Positions 40,641-49,281 of a DNA stretch of 52,268 bases are shown piece by piece. The notes under the pieces were generated by a model. It was not told the DNA's origin. It saw only the letters and a list, made by a program, of their open reading frames with translations, and did no database searches. Each line of letters begins with the position of its first letter. Positions within the stretch are counted from its first letter, which is position 1. The position numbers were made by a program, and so were the translations under genes. The stretch is taken from the NCBI GenBank assembly GCA_026015035.1, contig JAOZHB010000021.1:1-52268 (forward strand), in the 5' to 3' direction. The DNA is from Candidatus Bathyarchaeota archaeon (lineage in GTDB: Archaea > Thermoproteota > Bathyarchaeia > RBG-16-48-13 > GCA-020355125).

Positions 40641-41345
40641 ATGAGAGGAGATGTAAACACGAAGATCATATTTCTTGGTCCACCGGGTGCCGGTAAGGGA
40701 ACCTATTCCACGCGTCTCTCAAGATTATTGGATATGCCACGCATTTCCACGGGCGATATATTTCGGGAGGCCATCAAGGAAGACAAGGACCTTGGAAAAC
40801 AGGTTAGCGAATACATACGAAAAGGCCGACTGGTTCCAGATGACATCACCAGTAACACTCTAAAAAAACGGATTGAAGAGCCGGACTGTCAGAAGGGATT
40901 TATTCTGGATGGGTATCCCCGGACCATCCCTCAAGCCCAGGCTTTAGACGAGGTAGTGAAGATTGATGTGGTTCTCAACTTGAGGATTCATGAAAAAATT
41001 TTGATTATGAAGCTTTCTGCCAGGCGAATATGCAACAAATGCGGAGAGATCTACAACATCATTGATGTACAGGAAACCTTGGGCGGTATGGAATATATTA
41101 TGCCCGCAATGCATTCTAAGACGCCAGGAATCTGCGACAAATGCGGAGGAACATTGATTCAGAGGAAGGATGACCGCGTCGAGGTGATAGAGACGCGATT
41201 GAAACTCTATCACCAACAGTCTGAACCGTTGGTGCGATACTATCGAAGTCGAGGGCTAGTAGAGGACATCAGCGTGCATTTGGGCATTGACAGAACAATT
41301 TCTCTTATCATGAAAAAATTAAAGCCCCACATGGTGATAACATAG
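40641..41345 (+). CDS. adk: Adenylate kinase with zinc-binding lid
   Basis: Long-type bacterial-like adenylate kinase, 234 residues from the ATG at 40641: P-loop LGPPGAGKGT, ISTGDIFREAI, FILDGYPRTIPQAQAL, and a LID with two CxxC pairs (CNKCGEIYN... CDKCGG) binding zinc. It interconverts ATP+AMP and 2 ADP. In many archaea the gene at this position is nucleoside diphosphate kinase; here it is Adk of a type common in bacteria, so displacement by transfer is possible. Confidence 0.92.
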   Translation: MRGDVNTKIIFLGPPGAGKGTYSTRLSRLLDMPRISTGDIFREAIKEDKDLGKQVSEYIRKGRLVPDDITSNTLKKRIEEPDCQKGFILDGYPRTIPQAQALDEVVKIDVVLNLRIHEKILIMKLSARRICNKCGEIYNIIDVQETLGGMEYIMPAMHSKTPGICDKCGGTLIQRKDDRVEVIETRLKLYHQQSEPLVRYYRSRGLVEDISVHLGIDRTISLIMKKLKPHMVIT

Positions 41346-41403
41346 TTCGCTCTTCTATGACGAAGAAAGGGCTTGAAGTGTCATTCAGAAGGCTTAATCA
41401 ATA

Positions 41404-41411
41404 GATATAAA
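41404..41411 (+). promoter_or_regulatory. TATA-like box upstream of aIF5B
   Basis: GATATAAA, about 50 bases before the aIF5B start; transcription would begin near 41436. Confidence 0.4.
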
Positions 41412-41461
41412 CGATTAGGAACACACTTCAGGGCGAGGGAAAAAGCTGAGGTCAGTAGTGG

Positions 41462-43258
41462 GTGGTGAAAAGACGGATGGAAAATCTGCGTCAGCCAATC
41501 ATATGTGTGTTAGGCCATGTTGACTCGGGAAAAACCACGTTGCTCGATAAGATCCGTGGCTCAGCCGTAGCCTCCAGGGAAGTAGGCTCCATGACCCAAC
41601 ACATCGGCGCCAGCTTCTTCCCCATTGAAACCTTGAAAGAGATCTGTGGAGTCCTCTACACCGATGTGAGTGAAAAGATTAAGGTTCAAGGACTCCTCGT
41701 CATCGACACTCCAGGACACAGTATCTTCATGAATCTGAGGAGGAGGGGGGGCTCAGTGGCCGATATCGCCATCCTCGTCATAGACGTCGTCCGAGGATTT
41801 GAACCTCAAACCTATGAAAGCCTCTCCATTCTAAAAAACCGGAAAACCCCCTTCATAGTTGCCGCCAACAAAATCGACGCCGTCCCAGGGTGGGTTAACC
41901 ATCCGAATGCAACCTTTCGCGAATCCTTCAACCGTCAAGACCCATCAGTCAAACGTCAACTCGACGACCTCCTCTACACGCTCATGGGCACGTTTTCTCG
42001 ACTCGGCTTTAAAACTGAACGCTTCGACCGAGTCACCAACTTCACCAAGACCATAGCCATCACCCCCGTTAGTGCAAAAACCGGGGAAGGAATTCCCGAA
42101 TTACTTGCCATTCTCATAGGTTTAACCCAGCAATACATGCAAGAGAAGCTAGTGACAAGTGAAGGCCCCGCGAGGGGAACTATTCTAGAGGTGAAAAAGG
42201 AGCCCGGACTTGGGACCACTCTTGACACAATCATCTATGACGGAAGTCTGAACAGAGGAGACACCATCATCGTCGGGGGAAAGGAGAAACCAATAACGAC
42301 GAAGGTCCGCGCCCTACTTCTACCGAAGCCATTGGACGAGATGAGGGACCCACGAGACAAGTTTACCCCGGTGAAATCGGTCTACGCAGCCGCAGGAGTC
42401 AAGATATCCGCTCCTAACATTGACGACGTAGTGTCAGGAGCACCCATATACGCTGTTGGAGCAGACGAATCCCCCAACAAGATAGTTAAAGCAGTCATGG
42501 AGGAAGTGAATAGTCTCAGGATCGTGGCCGATAAACTTGGCGTGATCTTGAAGACAGATACCCTCGGCTCATTAGAGGCCATCGTGAGTGAGCTGGAAAA
42601 CAATGGGGTGCCAGTGAGATTTGCCGACGTGGGAGACGTCTCCCGACGCGAAGTTGTCGAAGCCGCAATGATTAAAAGAGATGCGCCGTTTCAAGGCATT
42701 ATTTTAGCCTTCAACGTAAAAATTCTTCCAGACGCGGAAGCAGAAGCCCGAATTCAAGAAGTCCCTGTGTTCCAGAATAATGTAGTATACCAGTTGATCG
42801 AGGAATACAATGCGTGGGTTGATGAGGAAAGAAAAGCCCAAACTAAGAGGGAAATGGCTTCCCTCATTCATCCGGGAAAAATCAGAGTGCTTCCGGGTTC
42901 AGTCTTCCGAAAGAGTAAGCCCGCCGTATTCGGCGTAGACGTGCTATCGGGGAAGATTCAACCCCGAACCCCCCTCATCTCTGTTGAGGGGAGAAACGTC
43001 GGAGAAGTCTCGCAGATACAGGACAAAGGACAGGTTATATCTGTGGCAGGAAATGGAATGAAGGTAGCAATTTCCGTAAGAGGAGCCACGATTGGGCATG
43101 ACTTCGACGAAGGCGACATATTGTACGTTAATGTTCCAGAAGAACATGTAAGGAAACTCCACTCAAAGTTTTTAAAGGAACTCTCCTCCGACGACGTCCA
43201 AACCCTCAAAGAACTTAGTGAGATAATGAGGAAGACTCACATCCTGTGGGGTATTTAA
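41462..43258 (+). CDS. infB: Translation initiation factor aIF5B (IF-2 homologue)
   Basis: 598 residues with G1 GHVDSGKTTL, switch II DTPGHSIF, G4 NKID, an EF-Tu-like domain 2, domain III (SLEAIVSELENNGVPVRFADVGDV) and the C-terminal domain used for initiator tRNA contact. This is the archaeal/eukaryal form without the long N-terminal IF-2 extension. It is a GTPase for subunit joining. GTG start (two GTGs in a row). S6e follows by 62 bases. Confidence 0.95.
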   Translation: MVKRRMENLRQPIICVLGHVDSGKTTLLDKIRGSAVASREVGSMTQHIGASFFPIETLKEICGVLYTDVSEKIKVQGLLVIDTPGHSIFMNLRRRGGSVADIAILVIDVVRGFEPQTYESLSILKNRKTPFIVAANKIDAVPGWVNHPNATFRESFNRQDPSVKRQLDDLLYTLMGTFSRLGFKTERFDRVTNFTKTIAITPVSAKTGEGIPELLAILIGLTQQYMQEKLVTSEGPARGTILEVKKEPGLGTTLDTIIYDGSLNRGDTIIVGGKEKPITTKVRALLLPKPLDEMRDPRDKFTPVKSVYAAAGVKISAPNIDDVVSGAPIYAVGADESPNKIVKAVMEEVNSLRIVADKLGVILKTDTLGSLEAIVSELENNGVPVRFADVGDVSRREVVEAAMIKRDAPFQGIILAFNVKILPDAEAEARIQEVPVFQNNVVYQLIEEYNAWVDEERKAQTKREMASLIHPGKIRVLPGSVFRKSKPAVFGVDVLSGKIQPRTPLISVEGRNVGEVSQIQDKGQVISVAGNGMKVAISVRGATIGHDFDEGDILYVNVPEEHVRKLHSKFLKELSSDDVQTLKELSEIMRKTHILWGI

Positions 43259-43320
43259 AAAGATTAATAAGGGCAGCCCGTAGCATTAACTGAGACGCCA
43301 CAGAAGGTGAAAAAAGGGAA

Positions 43321-43740
43321 ATGGCGAGGTTTAAACTGGTAATTTCGTCACCAGATGGAAGCGCAAAAACCGTTGATTTAGAAGGAGCAAGAGCGCAAAC
43401 CCTGGTCGGTAAAAGGGTGGGTGAAACCCTCGACGGGTCAATAGCAGGAGTAGACGGCAAACTTTTGATAACTGGTGGAAGCGACAAAGACGGCTACCCC
43501 GTAAGAGGGGACGTTCACGGCGGAGCTCGAAAAGCCATAATCCTCAGCGGCGGCACGGGCTTCAACCCAACCCTTAAGGGCGAACGAAGGCGGAAGGCCG
43601 TCCGCGGAAACGTAATCACCGACAACCTAATACAGATAAATATCAAAGCAATTGAGGAACCTACAACAAAAGCAAAGAAGCCTACAACAAAAGCAAAGAA
43701 GCCTACAACAAAAGCAAAGAAGAAAACGACGAAAAAGTAG
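43321..43740 (+). CDS. rps6e: Ribosomal protein S6e with a repetitive lysine-rich C-terminal tail
   Basis: The first ~112 residues are a normal archaeal S6e: FKLVISSPDGSAKTVDLEGA, LVGKRVGETLDGS, ITGGSDKDGYPVRGDVHGG and KGERRRKAVRGNVI. Then follows an additional tail of repeated PTTKAKK units ending KKTTKK, encoded by three perfect 21-bp repeats. Eukaryotic S6 also carries a basic C-terminal extension, but this one looks like simple expansion. It resembles histone H1 tails in composition. Confidence 0.93.
   Translation: MARFKLVISSPDGSAKTVDLEGARAQTLVGKRVGETLDGSIAGVDGKLLITGGSDKDGYPVRGDVHGGARKAIILSGGTGFNPTLKGERRRKAVRGNVITDNLIQINIKAIEEPTTKAKKPTTKAKKPTTKAKKKTTKK
43660..43722 (+). repeat. Three perfect 21-bp tandem repeats in S6e
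   Basis: Unit CCTACAACAAAAGCAAAGAA plus G, three identical copies, each encoding PTTKAKK. Confidence 0.95.
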
Positions 43741-43933
43741 GTTCTTGAAGAAGTTCTATAGCTAGGTGTGCTAGCTTGCTTCTCATTAAAAGGTCAGAAT
43801 CAGGATATCTTAACATAGTCAAGTTCGTCAGGGACGTGTTTAGGAGACGAATTCAACAGCTCGAAAACCATGATTGGGACGGAAAGAAAAACAAATTATT
43901 TTTGTAACAGCTAGTCCCCTAAAGAGTTGATGA
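43741..43933. other. Spacer with a degenerate CTAG cluster
   Basis: ATAGCTAGGTGTGCTAGC at about 43759-43776 is the only CTAG-type cluster in the right-hand part of the window. Confidence 0.45.
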
Positions 43934-44086
43934 ATGATGATATGTCCAACCAACAGGTTTGACACCAAAGCCAGGGTTAAATGCCCCTTTGACAATAAGC
44001 ATCTATTGTGTAAAAGCATCCCTTGGTGGACCTGTCGCAACTATCAATTTAAAGAAAAACAGCGTCAGGCTGAGTTAGTTAGCTGA
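43934..44086 (+). CDS. Small Cys-rich protein (50 residues), possible zinc ribbon
   Basis: Reads MMICPTNRFDTKARVKCPFD, then LLCKSIPWWTC: four Cys with CP pairs separated by 12 and then 8-10 residues, a plausible zinc site. A basic, glutamine-rich tail follows. Not a known family to me. It lies alone between S6e and S27ae. Confidence 0.35.
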   Translation: MMICPTNRFDTKARVKCPFDNKHLLCKSIPWWTCRNYQFKEKQRQAELVS

Positions 44087-44433
44087 AAGAAGTAGTTAAG
44101 CAGGTTCAAGCATTTAATAATACACAATATCTATGCTCTTGTAAGATATTACAGACTACAGCCCAGAATGGCTGAAGAGGATATATGATTGAGTTGTGTT
44201 TAAGGTACATGATTAATGAGGAAAAATCTCGAAATTGATAGAAGAAGATAGGAGAAATTGAATCGAGATACTTCTTGAGTCAAAAATATTTAGGAAAAGA
44301 AGGAATATAAAATCCCATAAGCTGAATGTTCTTAAAGTAGATTAACTAAAAAAAATGCTAAACCAATAAAACGTTAGTGCATTTTCGTTTTTATTCGTTA
44401 AGGGTATAAAAGAGTAAACTGTGAAGGCAGTGG
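44087..44433. other. A/T-rich spacer, no supported gene
   Basis: About 350 bases, A/T-rich, downstream of the convergent S27ae gene; no RNA gene or reading frame recognised. Confidence 0.4.
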
Positions 44434-44616
44434 TTAAGAAACATATTCGGTGTATGAGCACTTGCCACAGGACCATCGAGTCTTGTTCACTTTGTGGAAG
44501 GCCATAAATACCCCGCAGCGAGGGCACTTCTTCAGACGTCTGACTAGTTTTTCCCCACTGATGTCATAGTAGGTATGGATCTTCTTGCCCGTCTTCCGTT
44601 TTTGACTTTGGCTCAT
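44434..44616 (-). CDS. rps27ae: Ribosomal protein S27ae
   Basis: 60 residues: HTYYDISGEKLVRRLKKCPRCGVFMAFHKV...WSCGKCSYTEY, the S27ae zinc ribbon without ubiquitin fusion, as in archaea. It follows S24e by 33 bases. Confidence 0.95.
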   Translation of the reverse strand: MSQSQKRKTGKKIHTYYDISGEKLVRRLKKCPRCGVFMAFHKVNKTRWSCGKCSYTEYVS

Positions 44617-44649
44617 CTCTTTTTCCTCTATTTGCGATTACATTTATTC

Positions 44650-44961
44650 TCAGGATGCATCCTTTTCGCTGCCACTACCTCGCCCCGGTAGATTTCGAAG
44701 TCGAATATGCTTAGGAAGTAATGAGCGGGTCGTCCCAGGTGGATCGTAGATTTCAGCTTCACCGACAGTCCGAGTGGTTCCCGCCAATGTCCTTAAGTTC
44801 AAGACGTAGACGAGGTCATCGCTAACGCCGTACATGGATGCGATGGCCGTTTTCACCTCGAAAAGCTGGGGGGTTCCCTGTGAATCGTGGTCTAGGAAGA
44901 AGGTTATTTCCTTTCGTTTGAGAAGCGGATTGTTTTTTTCCGAGGATTTCTTAACGTCCAT
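44650..44961 (-). CDS. rps24e: Ribosomal protein S24e
   Basis: About 103 residues from the ATG at 44961: NNPLLKRKEITFFLDHDSQGTPQLFEVKTAIASMYGV, then LRTLAGTTRTVGEAEIYD. The longer frame from 44973 is less likely. A CTTAAAGTA element about 50 bases upstream may be a promoter. Confidence 0.93.
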   Translation of the reverse strand: MDVKKSSEKNNPLLKRKEITFFLDHDSQGTPQLFEVKTAIASMYGVSDDLVYVLNLRTLAGTTRTVGEAEIYDPPGTTRSLLPKHIRLRNLPGRGSGSEKDAS

Positions 44962-45043
44962 TCCTACGATCACCGAGAGCGCATCGAATGTGACGTCTAA
45001 CTATTACTTTAAGCTTTCTAACAACTCCAATGGAGATTGGTAC

Positions 45044-45559
45044 TTACTCTTCCATTAGATCGATTATCGCGTCTATCTCCTTCCGTTTTTCAGCCGTTAC
45101 TTTCACTAGCACGAGTCCAACATGGGGTTGACCATATGCCACAAAAGCGTCGTTCGGAGCGAATTTTATGACGGGTAAGGTTAACAGATCCTCTTCTCCC
45201 TCTATGATGAGAAGGGATCGCGTATCCTCATCAGTTATTCTTTTTATTAGATCCCAAGACTCCGCGGTTATCCTTCCAGGGGGATTACAGGATCGATAGA
45301 CCTTCACTCGCTCAGGAAGGGGAACATTAAAGGGGTGTCTCATGACATGATTGTCAATGACGTACAAGTCAACGGGAATGTTGTATTCGATCGTTTTAAG
45401 GGCTGTAAAGTCCCCGACGACACATACTTTAGGGGGTTTTTCTCGGGCTATTGCTTCCGCTAAAACACTCATCGTGTGTTCCGGCGAACCGAGAATCAAG
45501 TTTCCGAGGGGATGTTTAAGCCTGGTCCGCACTTTCTCGTTAATCCGATATTCCTTCAA
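45044..45559 (-). CDS. GTP-dependent dephospho-CoA kinase (DUF359)
   Basis: 171 residues with the archaeal DPCK (DUF359) pattern: RTRLKHPLGNLI, VCVVGDFTALKTIEYNIPVDLYVIDNHVMRHP, VYRSCNPPGRITAESWDLI and LLIIEGEEDLLTLPVIKFAP followed by YGQPHVGLVLVKV. It performs the last CoA synthesis step using GTP. The order S24e-DPCK-Spt4-RpoE is conserved in archaea. Confidence 0.93.
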   Translation of the reverse strand: MKEYRINEKVRTRLKHPLGNLILGSPEHTMSVLAEAIAREKPPKVCVVGDFTALKTIEYNIPVDLYVIDNHVMRHPFNVPLPERVKVYRSCNPPGRITAESWDLIKRITDEDTRSLLIIEGEEDLLTLPVIKFAPNDAFVAYGQPHVGLVLVKVTAEKRKEIDAIIDLMEE

Positions 45560-45568
45560 GAAAGTCCG

Positions 45569-45754
45569 TCACCGAACTCGAAGAGCATACCTACCAGGCT
45601 TTTCGATAGTCATGATCTTAGCTATCTTTGATGTGCTTGAATCAAAGATTATGACCTCTCCAATCCAGTCGTCGGAAGCACTCATTGTTTTGCATTCGGG
45701 ACACAGGTTATCCGCGATGATTAATCGGCAGTTTTTACACGCTTTTTCCTTCAC
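45569..45754 (-). CDS. spt4: Transcription elongation factor Spt4 (RpoE'')
   Basis: 61 residues: KACKNCRLIIADNLCPECK as zinc ribbon and DDWIGEVIIFDSSTSKIAKIM. Spt4 pairs with Spt5 to make RNA polymerase processive. GTG start; 9 bases before the DPCK gene. Confidence 0.95.
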   Translation of the reverse strand: MKEKACKNCRLIIADNLCPECKTMSASDDWIGEVIIFDSSTSKIAKIMTIEKPGRYALRVR

Positions 45755-45767
45755 GTCAATCCATCCT

Positions 45768-46364
45768 TTAAGCGGTTTTAGCCAGGGCTTCTCTCCGTCG
45801 CTCCTCCAGCTGCTGTCTATTCTTCTCCACGTCCTCTTTAATCCAATCGATTTTTCCGAGGAAGGGCTGTCGCATAGTCATGCCAATTTTTCCAGAAGAG
45901 CCACCTCTGCCCAAGGAGACGACGGTGATTCTACCGCGAATGGTATCTCCCTGCTTCAACAGTCTCCCCGTACTCTTTGCCATGAGGGTTCCCCGTCGTT
46001 CGTCGTAGGAGACGAAGTCGTCAATCACTTGGGACACATGGAGGAGGGCGTCGATGGGTCCAACTCTTATGAAGGCTCCAAAGTCCTCTATCTCGACGAC
46101 TTCGCCTTCAACAATTTCTTGCACCTCAGGATGGTAAGAGAGTAGTGTGAAGGACACCGTGTGATAGGTCGCTCCATCGCCCGGGATCACTCTGCCAACG
46201 GGCGACACTTCCATGTTCGTAACAGCCACAACGAAGCCAAGTTCATTATTCACTATGCCCTCAAATTTACCACTTAATTCTTCGTGGGTCACGATTTCCA
46301 AGGCCTTATCAAATTTTTCAGGCGGTATCCGTACAGTATCCTCAAGGGTGATTAAGCTAAACAA
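45768..46364 (-). CDS. rpoE1: RNA polymerase subunit RpoE (Rpb7)
   Basis: 198 residues: the N-terminal RNP-like domain (FEGIVNNELGFVVAVTNME) then an S1 domain beginning GEVVEIEDFGAFIRVGPIDALLHVSQV. Rpb7 forms the polymerase stalk with RpoF. TTG start. It leads the minus-strand run RpoE-Spt4-DPCK-S24e-S27ae. Confidence 0.95.
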   Translation of the reverse strand: MFSLITLEDTVRIPPEKFDKALEIVTHEELSGKFEGIVNNELGFVVAVTNMEVSPVGRVIPGDGATYHTVSFTLLSYHPEVQEIVEGEVVEIEDFGAFIRVGPIDALLHVSQVIDDFVSYDERRGTLMAKSTGRLLKQGDTIRGRITVVSLGRGGSSGKIGMTMRQPFLGKIDWIKEDVEKNRQQLEERRREALAKTA

Positions 46365-46784
46365 CGTAATAACCTTCGCAACGGATCTCTAAGAAAGGTT
46401 TTTCGGTCTTATATATTTATAACGTTTCTCTCAGATATAAATGAGCCTGAAAACGTGTTTGTACTCGAGAGTGCCTGTGTTTACGAGGTGAAATCTCTGT
46501 CTATGCGTATATATTCCAGAAGTCTAGGCACGCATCGTCGATTATCACGCCACAATTAGGACGCGAAACGATACGTCGAAAACGTCTAGGGTTACTAAAG
46601 AGCAGGATTTTCAGGATGATTTCGTCAAGGTCTTGTCAAACAGCAGTCAAGACATGTGGAAGGGCTTCGCCCACCCCATAGTACCCACTCGTCAAACCCC
46701 AGAACGTGTTTTTCGCGGTTTAACCAGAAAAAACTCTATTAAGCCTTAAATTCTTGAGTGGACTACATACCTTTATGAAGAAAA
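46365..46784. other. Divergent intergenic region (rpoE / USP)
   Basis: Apart from the promoter signals nothing is recognised; no tRNA or reading frame. Confidence 0.4.
46409..46421 (-). promoter_or_regulatory. TATA box for the rpoE operon
   Basis: The minus strand reads ATAAATATATAAG, 45-57 bases before the TTG start; a good TATA match for the Spt4/RpoE/ribosomal operon. Confidence 0.5.
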
Positions 46785-47270
46785 ATGTTCGCCAAGATCT
46801 TAGTTCCACTCGACGGATCTGAACACTCATTAAAAGGCTTGGACTACGCCATTACATTAGCCAAAAAGTTTTCCTCGGTGGTTCATATAGTTCACATAGT
46901 TCATATAGTACAAGCCGTATCGGCTGCGACGTACGATACTGCGTTCATGATGCGGGGTCTATATACCAGAGCCTCCGATATGGCTGGACCGTCCTTCATG
47001 ATAGATCTCAAGAACCATCTTGAAGAAAACGGCAGACGAATCCTCGCCACGACTGAGGCTAAGACCAGAGAGGCAGGGATCAAAGCCGTCACCACCCTGC
47101 TCTATGGGAGTCCTGCAGAGGAAATCATTAACTTTGCAGAAAAGGAAGAGATGGATCTCATTGTCATCGGAGACCGGGGGTTAGGCTCAGTAACAAGGTT
47201 CTTTCTTGGTAGCGTGAGCAACAAAGTCAGTCGTCATGCGCCATGTCCAGTCTTAATCGTTAAAACGTGA
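46785..47270 (+). CDS. Universal stress protein (UspA family)
   Basis: 161 residues: KILVPLDGSEHSLKGLDYAI, GSPAEEIINFAEKEEMDLIVIGDRGLGSVTRFFLGSVSNKVSRHAPCPVLIVK with the ATP-binding GxxGx9GS/T motif. It binds ATP and is used in stress responses. A short tandem, HIVHIVHIV, is encoded by near-identical 9-base units at 46879-46907, within the first beta-alpha unit. ATG start; single gene. Confidence 0.92.
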   Translation: MFAKILVPLDGSEHSLKGLDYAITLAKKFSSVVHIVHIVHIVQAVSAATYDTAFMMRGLYTRASDMAGPSFMIDLKNHLEENGRRILATTEAKTREAGIKAVTTLLYGSPAEEIINFAEKEEMDLIVIGDRGLGSVTRFFLGSVSNKVSRHAPCPVLIVKT

Positions 47271-47380
47271 AAGGGTTTAGGGAGAGTGCGTAGCCTTCCA
47301 GCCGCGATGTAGCTGGAAGAATATTAATGTGAAGTCGAAAGGGCGTTACAAGGCTTTTAGAAGGTTGTGTAGGAGCGGCT

Positions 47381-48865
47381 TCATGCCTCTTCGTTTAAGG
47401 ATGAGCCGACCAATTGGTCCACTAGTTGGATAAAGTCATCAGCGAATTTTTCAGGGAGTTGGGCGCCGGCTGCAACATCGTGGCCACCGCCAATTCCACC
47501 AAATTCGGAGGACGCCTCTTGAAGGATGGTGCCTAGATTCAACTTCTTTTCGATGTTTACAGGTGTCGCTCGTCCAGAGATTTTAAGCATTCCGTTGTCG
47601 GCAGATGTTAAGGCAATGAGGGGCTTGTCCTTCACTAAGATGTTGCTGGAGATCACGATCGTGGTGACCGTGCCAAGCATGCTTTCGTTGATGGTTTCCC
47701 TGCCATTTAAGAGGTATATGTTGTCGCGTTCGTCTATTACGTTGGGCGTCGTCGTTATCCAATCCATGTATTTAGCTAAAGTCTTTTTATAATTGGTAAA
47801 CACGTCTTGCGCTTCTTCCAAGGCTCTATCGCGGTCTCCGACGCCGATGCTAATGCCTAAGCCAGCCTTATCCATTCTTCCACAGGCGTTTAGTAACGAA
47901 GAGTATTCCCGAGCGTCCCGCAAGTAGGTTCCCCGGTCCTCTTGAATCAGGGTGTACACGGCGCCGATGAGGCTCAGGGTTACCGTGTTAGGTAGCCGTT
48001 TCGAGGATAACAGCTTGGCTATCTCTGAGAAGATTTTTTGTTTCTCGTCAGCGTTGAGGTCGTTAAGGGCTCGCCAGCGACCTCCATTTTGTAATTCAAT
48101 GCCGAGATTAACTAGAAATCCTAAACATTTATCCTCCTCACCACTTAGGCCAGGTAGAAAGGGGTTTGTCGTGTAGGCCAAGGCTTTATGGAGTGGCCGC
48201 GTCTCCCGTCCGTAAAAAGTGAGGTCGTTTTCAACGCTTAAACATCCTGCGTCGACCCCGTCCTTTACAATGGTTTGATTCAGACTCACCAGTTCCCTCT
48301 TCGGATTCCGGTCTTGGGAGTCCCCGAGGGCGCCTACAACGGCTAAAGAAGCCAAGTCAACGTTTGACGCGTTCATTTCTTTTGCAACAGTGTAGGCAAC
48401 TCCGGAGCCACTGATCTCTTGCGCGCCATTGAAGCCATGGTTATGAGGATTGACCTGGGTGAGCGTGAGAAAGGCATCGCCTAGGGGTTGATGATGGTCT
48501 AAGACCACAATATCATTGCTTGAAAGCCTACTCTTTAATAGGTCAAGGTTTCCGCTTCCGAAGTCCGTGAAAATAAGTGGTGACACGCCTTCAGCTGCTA
48601 AGTCCTCAACTAAGCCTTCATCAAGTTGTTTCACGATTCGAATCCTGAAGAGGGCATCCGATCTATAGAGGCTTTTAGCCAGAATGCTTGCAGCGGTTAA
48701 GCCATCAGCATCAAGGTGCGAGACGACCCGAATGAATAGGCCCTTCGATATAAATTCGTTAATCTTTTCAGCGGCGTTTGCAGCAGATACATAAAACTCC
48801 TTCGAATTAGCGGCGTTTTCAGAATCCATCAAGCCATCGACTCGACTGAAGAAGCAACAGGCCAT
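47381..48865 (-). CDS. DHH-family single-strand nuclease (archaeal RecJ-like)
   Basis: About 494 residues with DHH motifs RVVSHLDADGL, DFGSG, VLDHHQPLG, GALGDSQ and the DHHA1 domain end GGIGGGHDVAAGAQLP. Archaeal RecJ/GAN-type nucleases act with GINS or in RNA/DNA repair. The start ATG overlaps the S15 stop (TAATG), so translation is coupled; S15-RecJ is a conserved archaeal pair. Confidence 0.9.
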   Translation of the reverse strand: MACCFFSRVDGLMDSENAANSKEFYVSAANAAEKINEFISKGLFIRVVSHLDADGLTAASILAKSLYRSDALFRIRIVKQLDEGLVEDLAAEGVSPLIFTDFGSGNLDLLKSRLSSNDIVVLDHHQPLGDAFLTLTQVNPHNHGFNGAQEISGSGVAYTVAKEMNASNVDLASLAVVGALGDSQDRNPKRELVSLNQTIVKDGVDAGCLSVENDLTFYGRETRPLHKALAYTTNPFLPGLSGEEDKCLGFLVNLGIELQNGGRWRALNDLNADEKQKIFSEIAKLLSSKRLPNTVTLSLIGAVYTLIQEDRGTYLRDAREYSSLLNACGRMDKAGLGISIGVGDRDRALEEAQDVFTNYKKTLAKYMDWITTTPNVIDERDNIYLLNGRETINESMLGTVTTIVISSNILVKDKPLIALTSADNGMLKISGRATPVNIEKKLNLGTILQEASSEFGGIGGGHDVAAGAQLPEKFADDFIQLVDQLVGSSLNEEA

Positions 48866-49281
48866 TAAGACGTGTACTTCCAATCCTCTGGAAGCACACT
48901 GCTATTCCGATAATATTTAGCGAGGCGACGGATCTTTGAAGTAATCAATTCAAGAGAACGTTTATTCACGGCGTCTTTCCTATTCCGAGCCATATGTCTC
49001 TGGAGTCGATTGGCCTTCTGTAAGAGGTTTTGCAGATCCTCTGGAAGCTCCAAGGAAACACCCGCGCTCTCCATGATTTCTGTTACAGATTTGCCTGTTA
49101 GAAACTTAGTCAGAGGAATGCCGTATTGGTCTCGAAGTAATACCCCGATTTGGCTTGGAGGGTGCCCTTCCCTTGCAAGTTGGATGACGAAGGCTTCTGC
49201 TTCTTCAGGGCTGTATCTACACCAGGATGGTGGTCGCTTACTCACAGGCCGTCTTGAATGCGATTTTCCTTTAGGAGCCAA
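48865..49281 (-). CDS. rps15: Ribosomal protein S15
   Basis: 138 residues including the archaeal N-terminal extension: MAPKGKSHSRRPVSKRPPSW, YSPEEAEAFVIQLAREGHPPSQIGVLLRDQYGIP and the RNA-binding helices HMARNRKDAVNKRSLELITSKIRRLAKYYR. Small-subunit protein that initiates platform assembly. Confidence 0.95.
   Translation of the reverse strand: MAPKGKSHSRRPVSKRPPSWCRYSPEEAEAFVIQLAREGHPPSQIGVLLRDQYGIPLTKFLTGKSVTEIMESAGVSLELPEDLQNLLQKANRLQRHMARNRKDAVNKRSLELITSKIRRLAKYYRNSSVLPEDWKYTS

Noticed and set aside
41799-41809. GGATTTGAACC, a B-box-like sequence on the minus strand
   Set aside because: It lies in the conserved RGFEPQTYES part of aIF5B and no acceptor or anticodon arm pairs around it.
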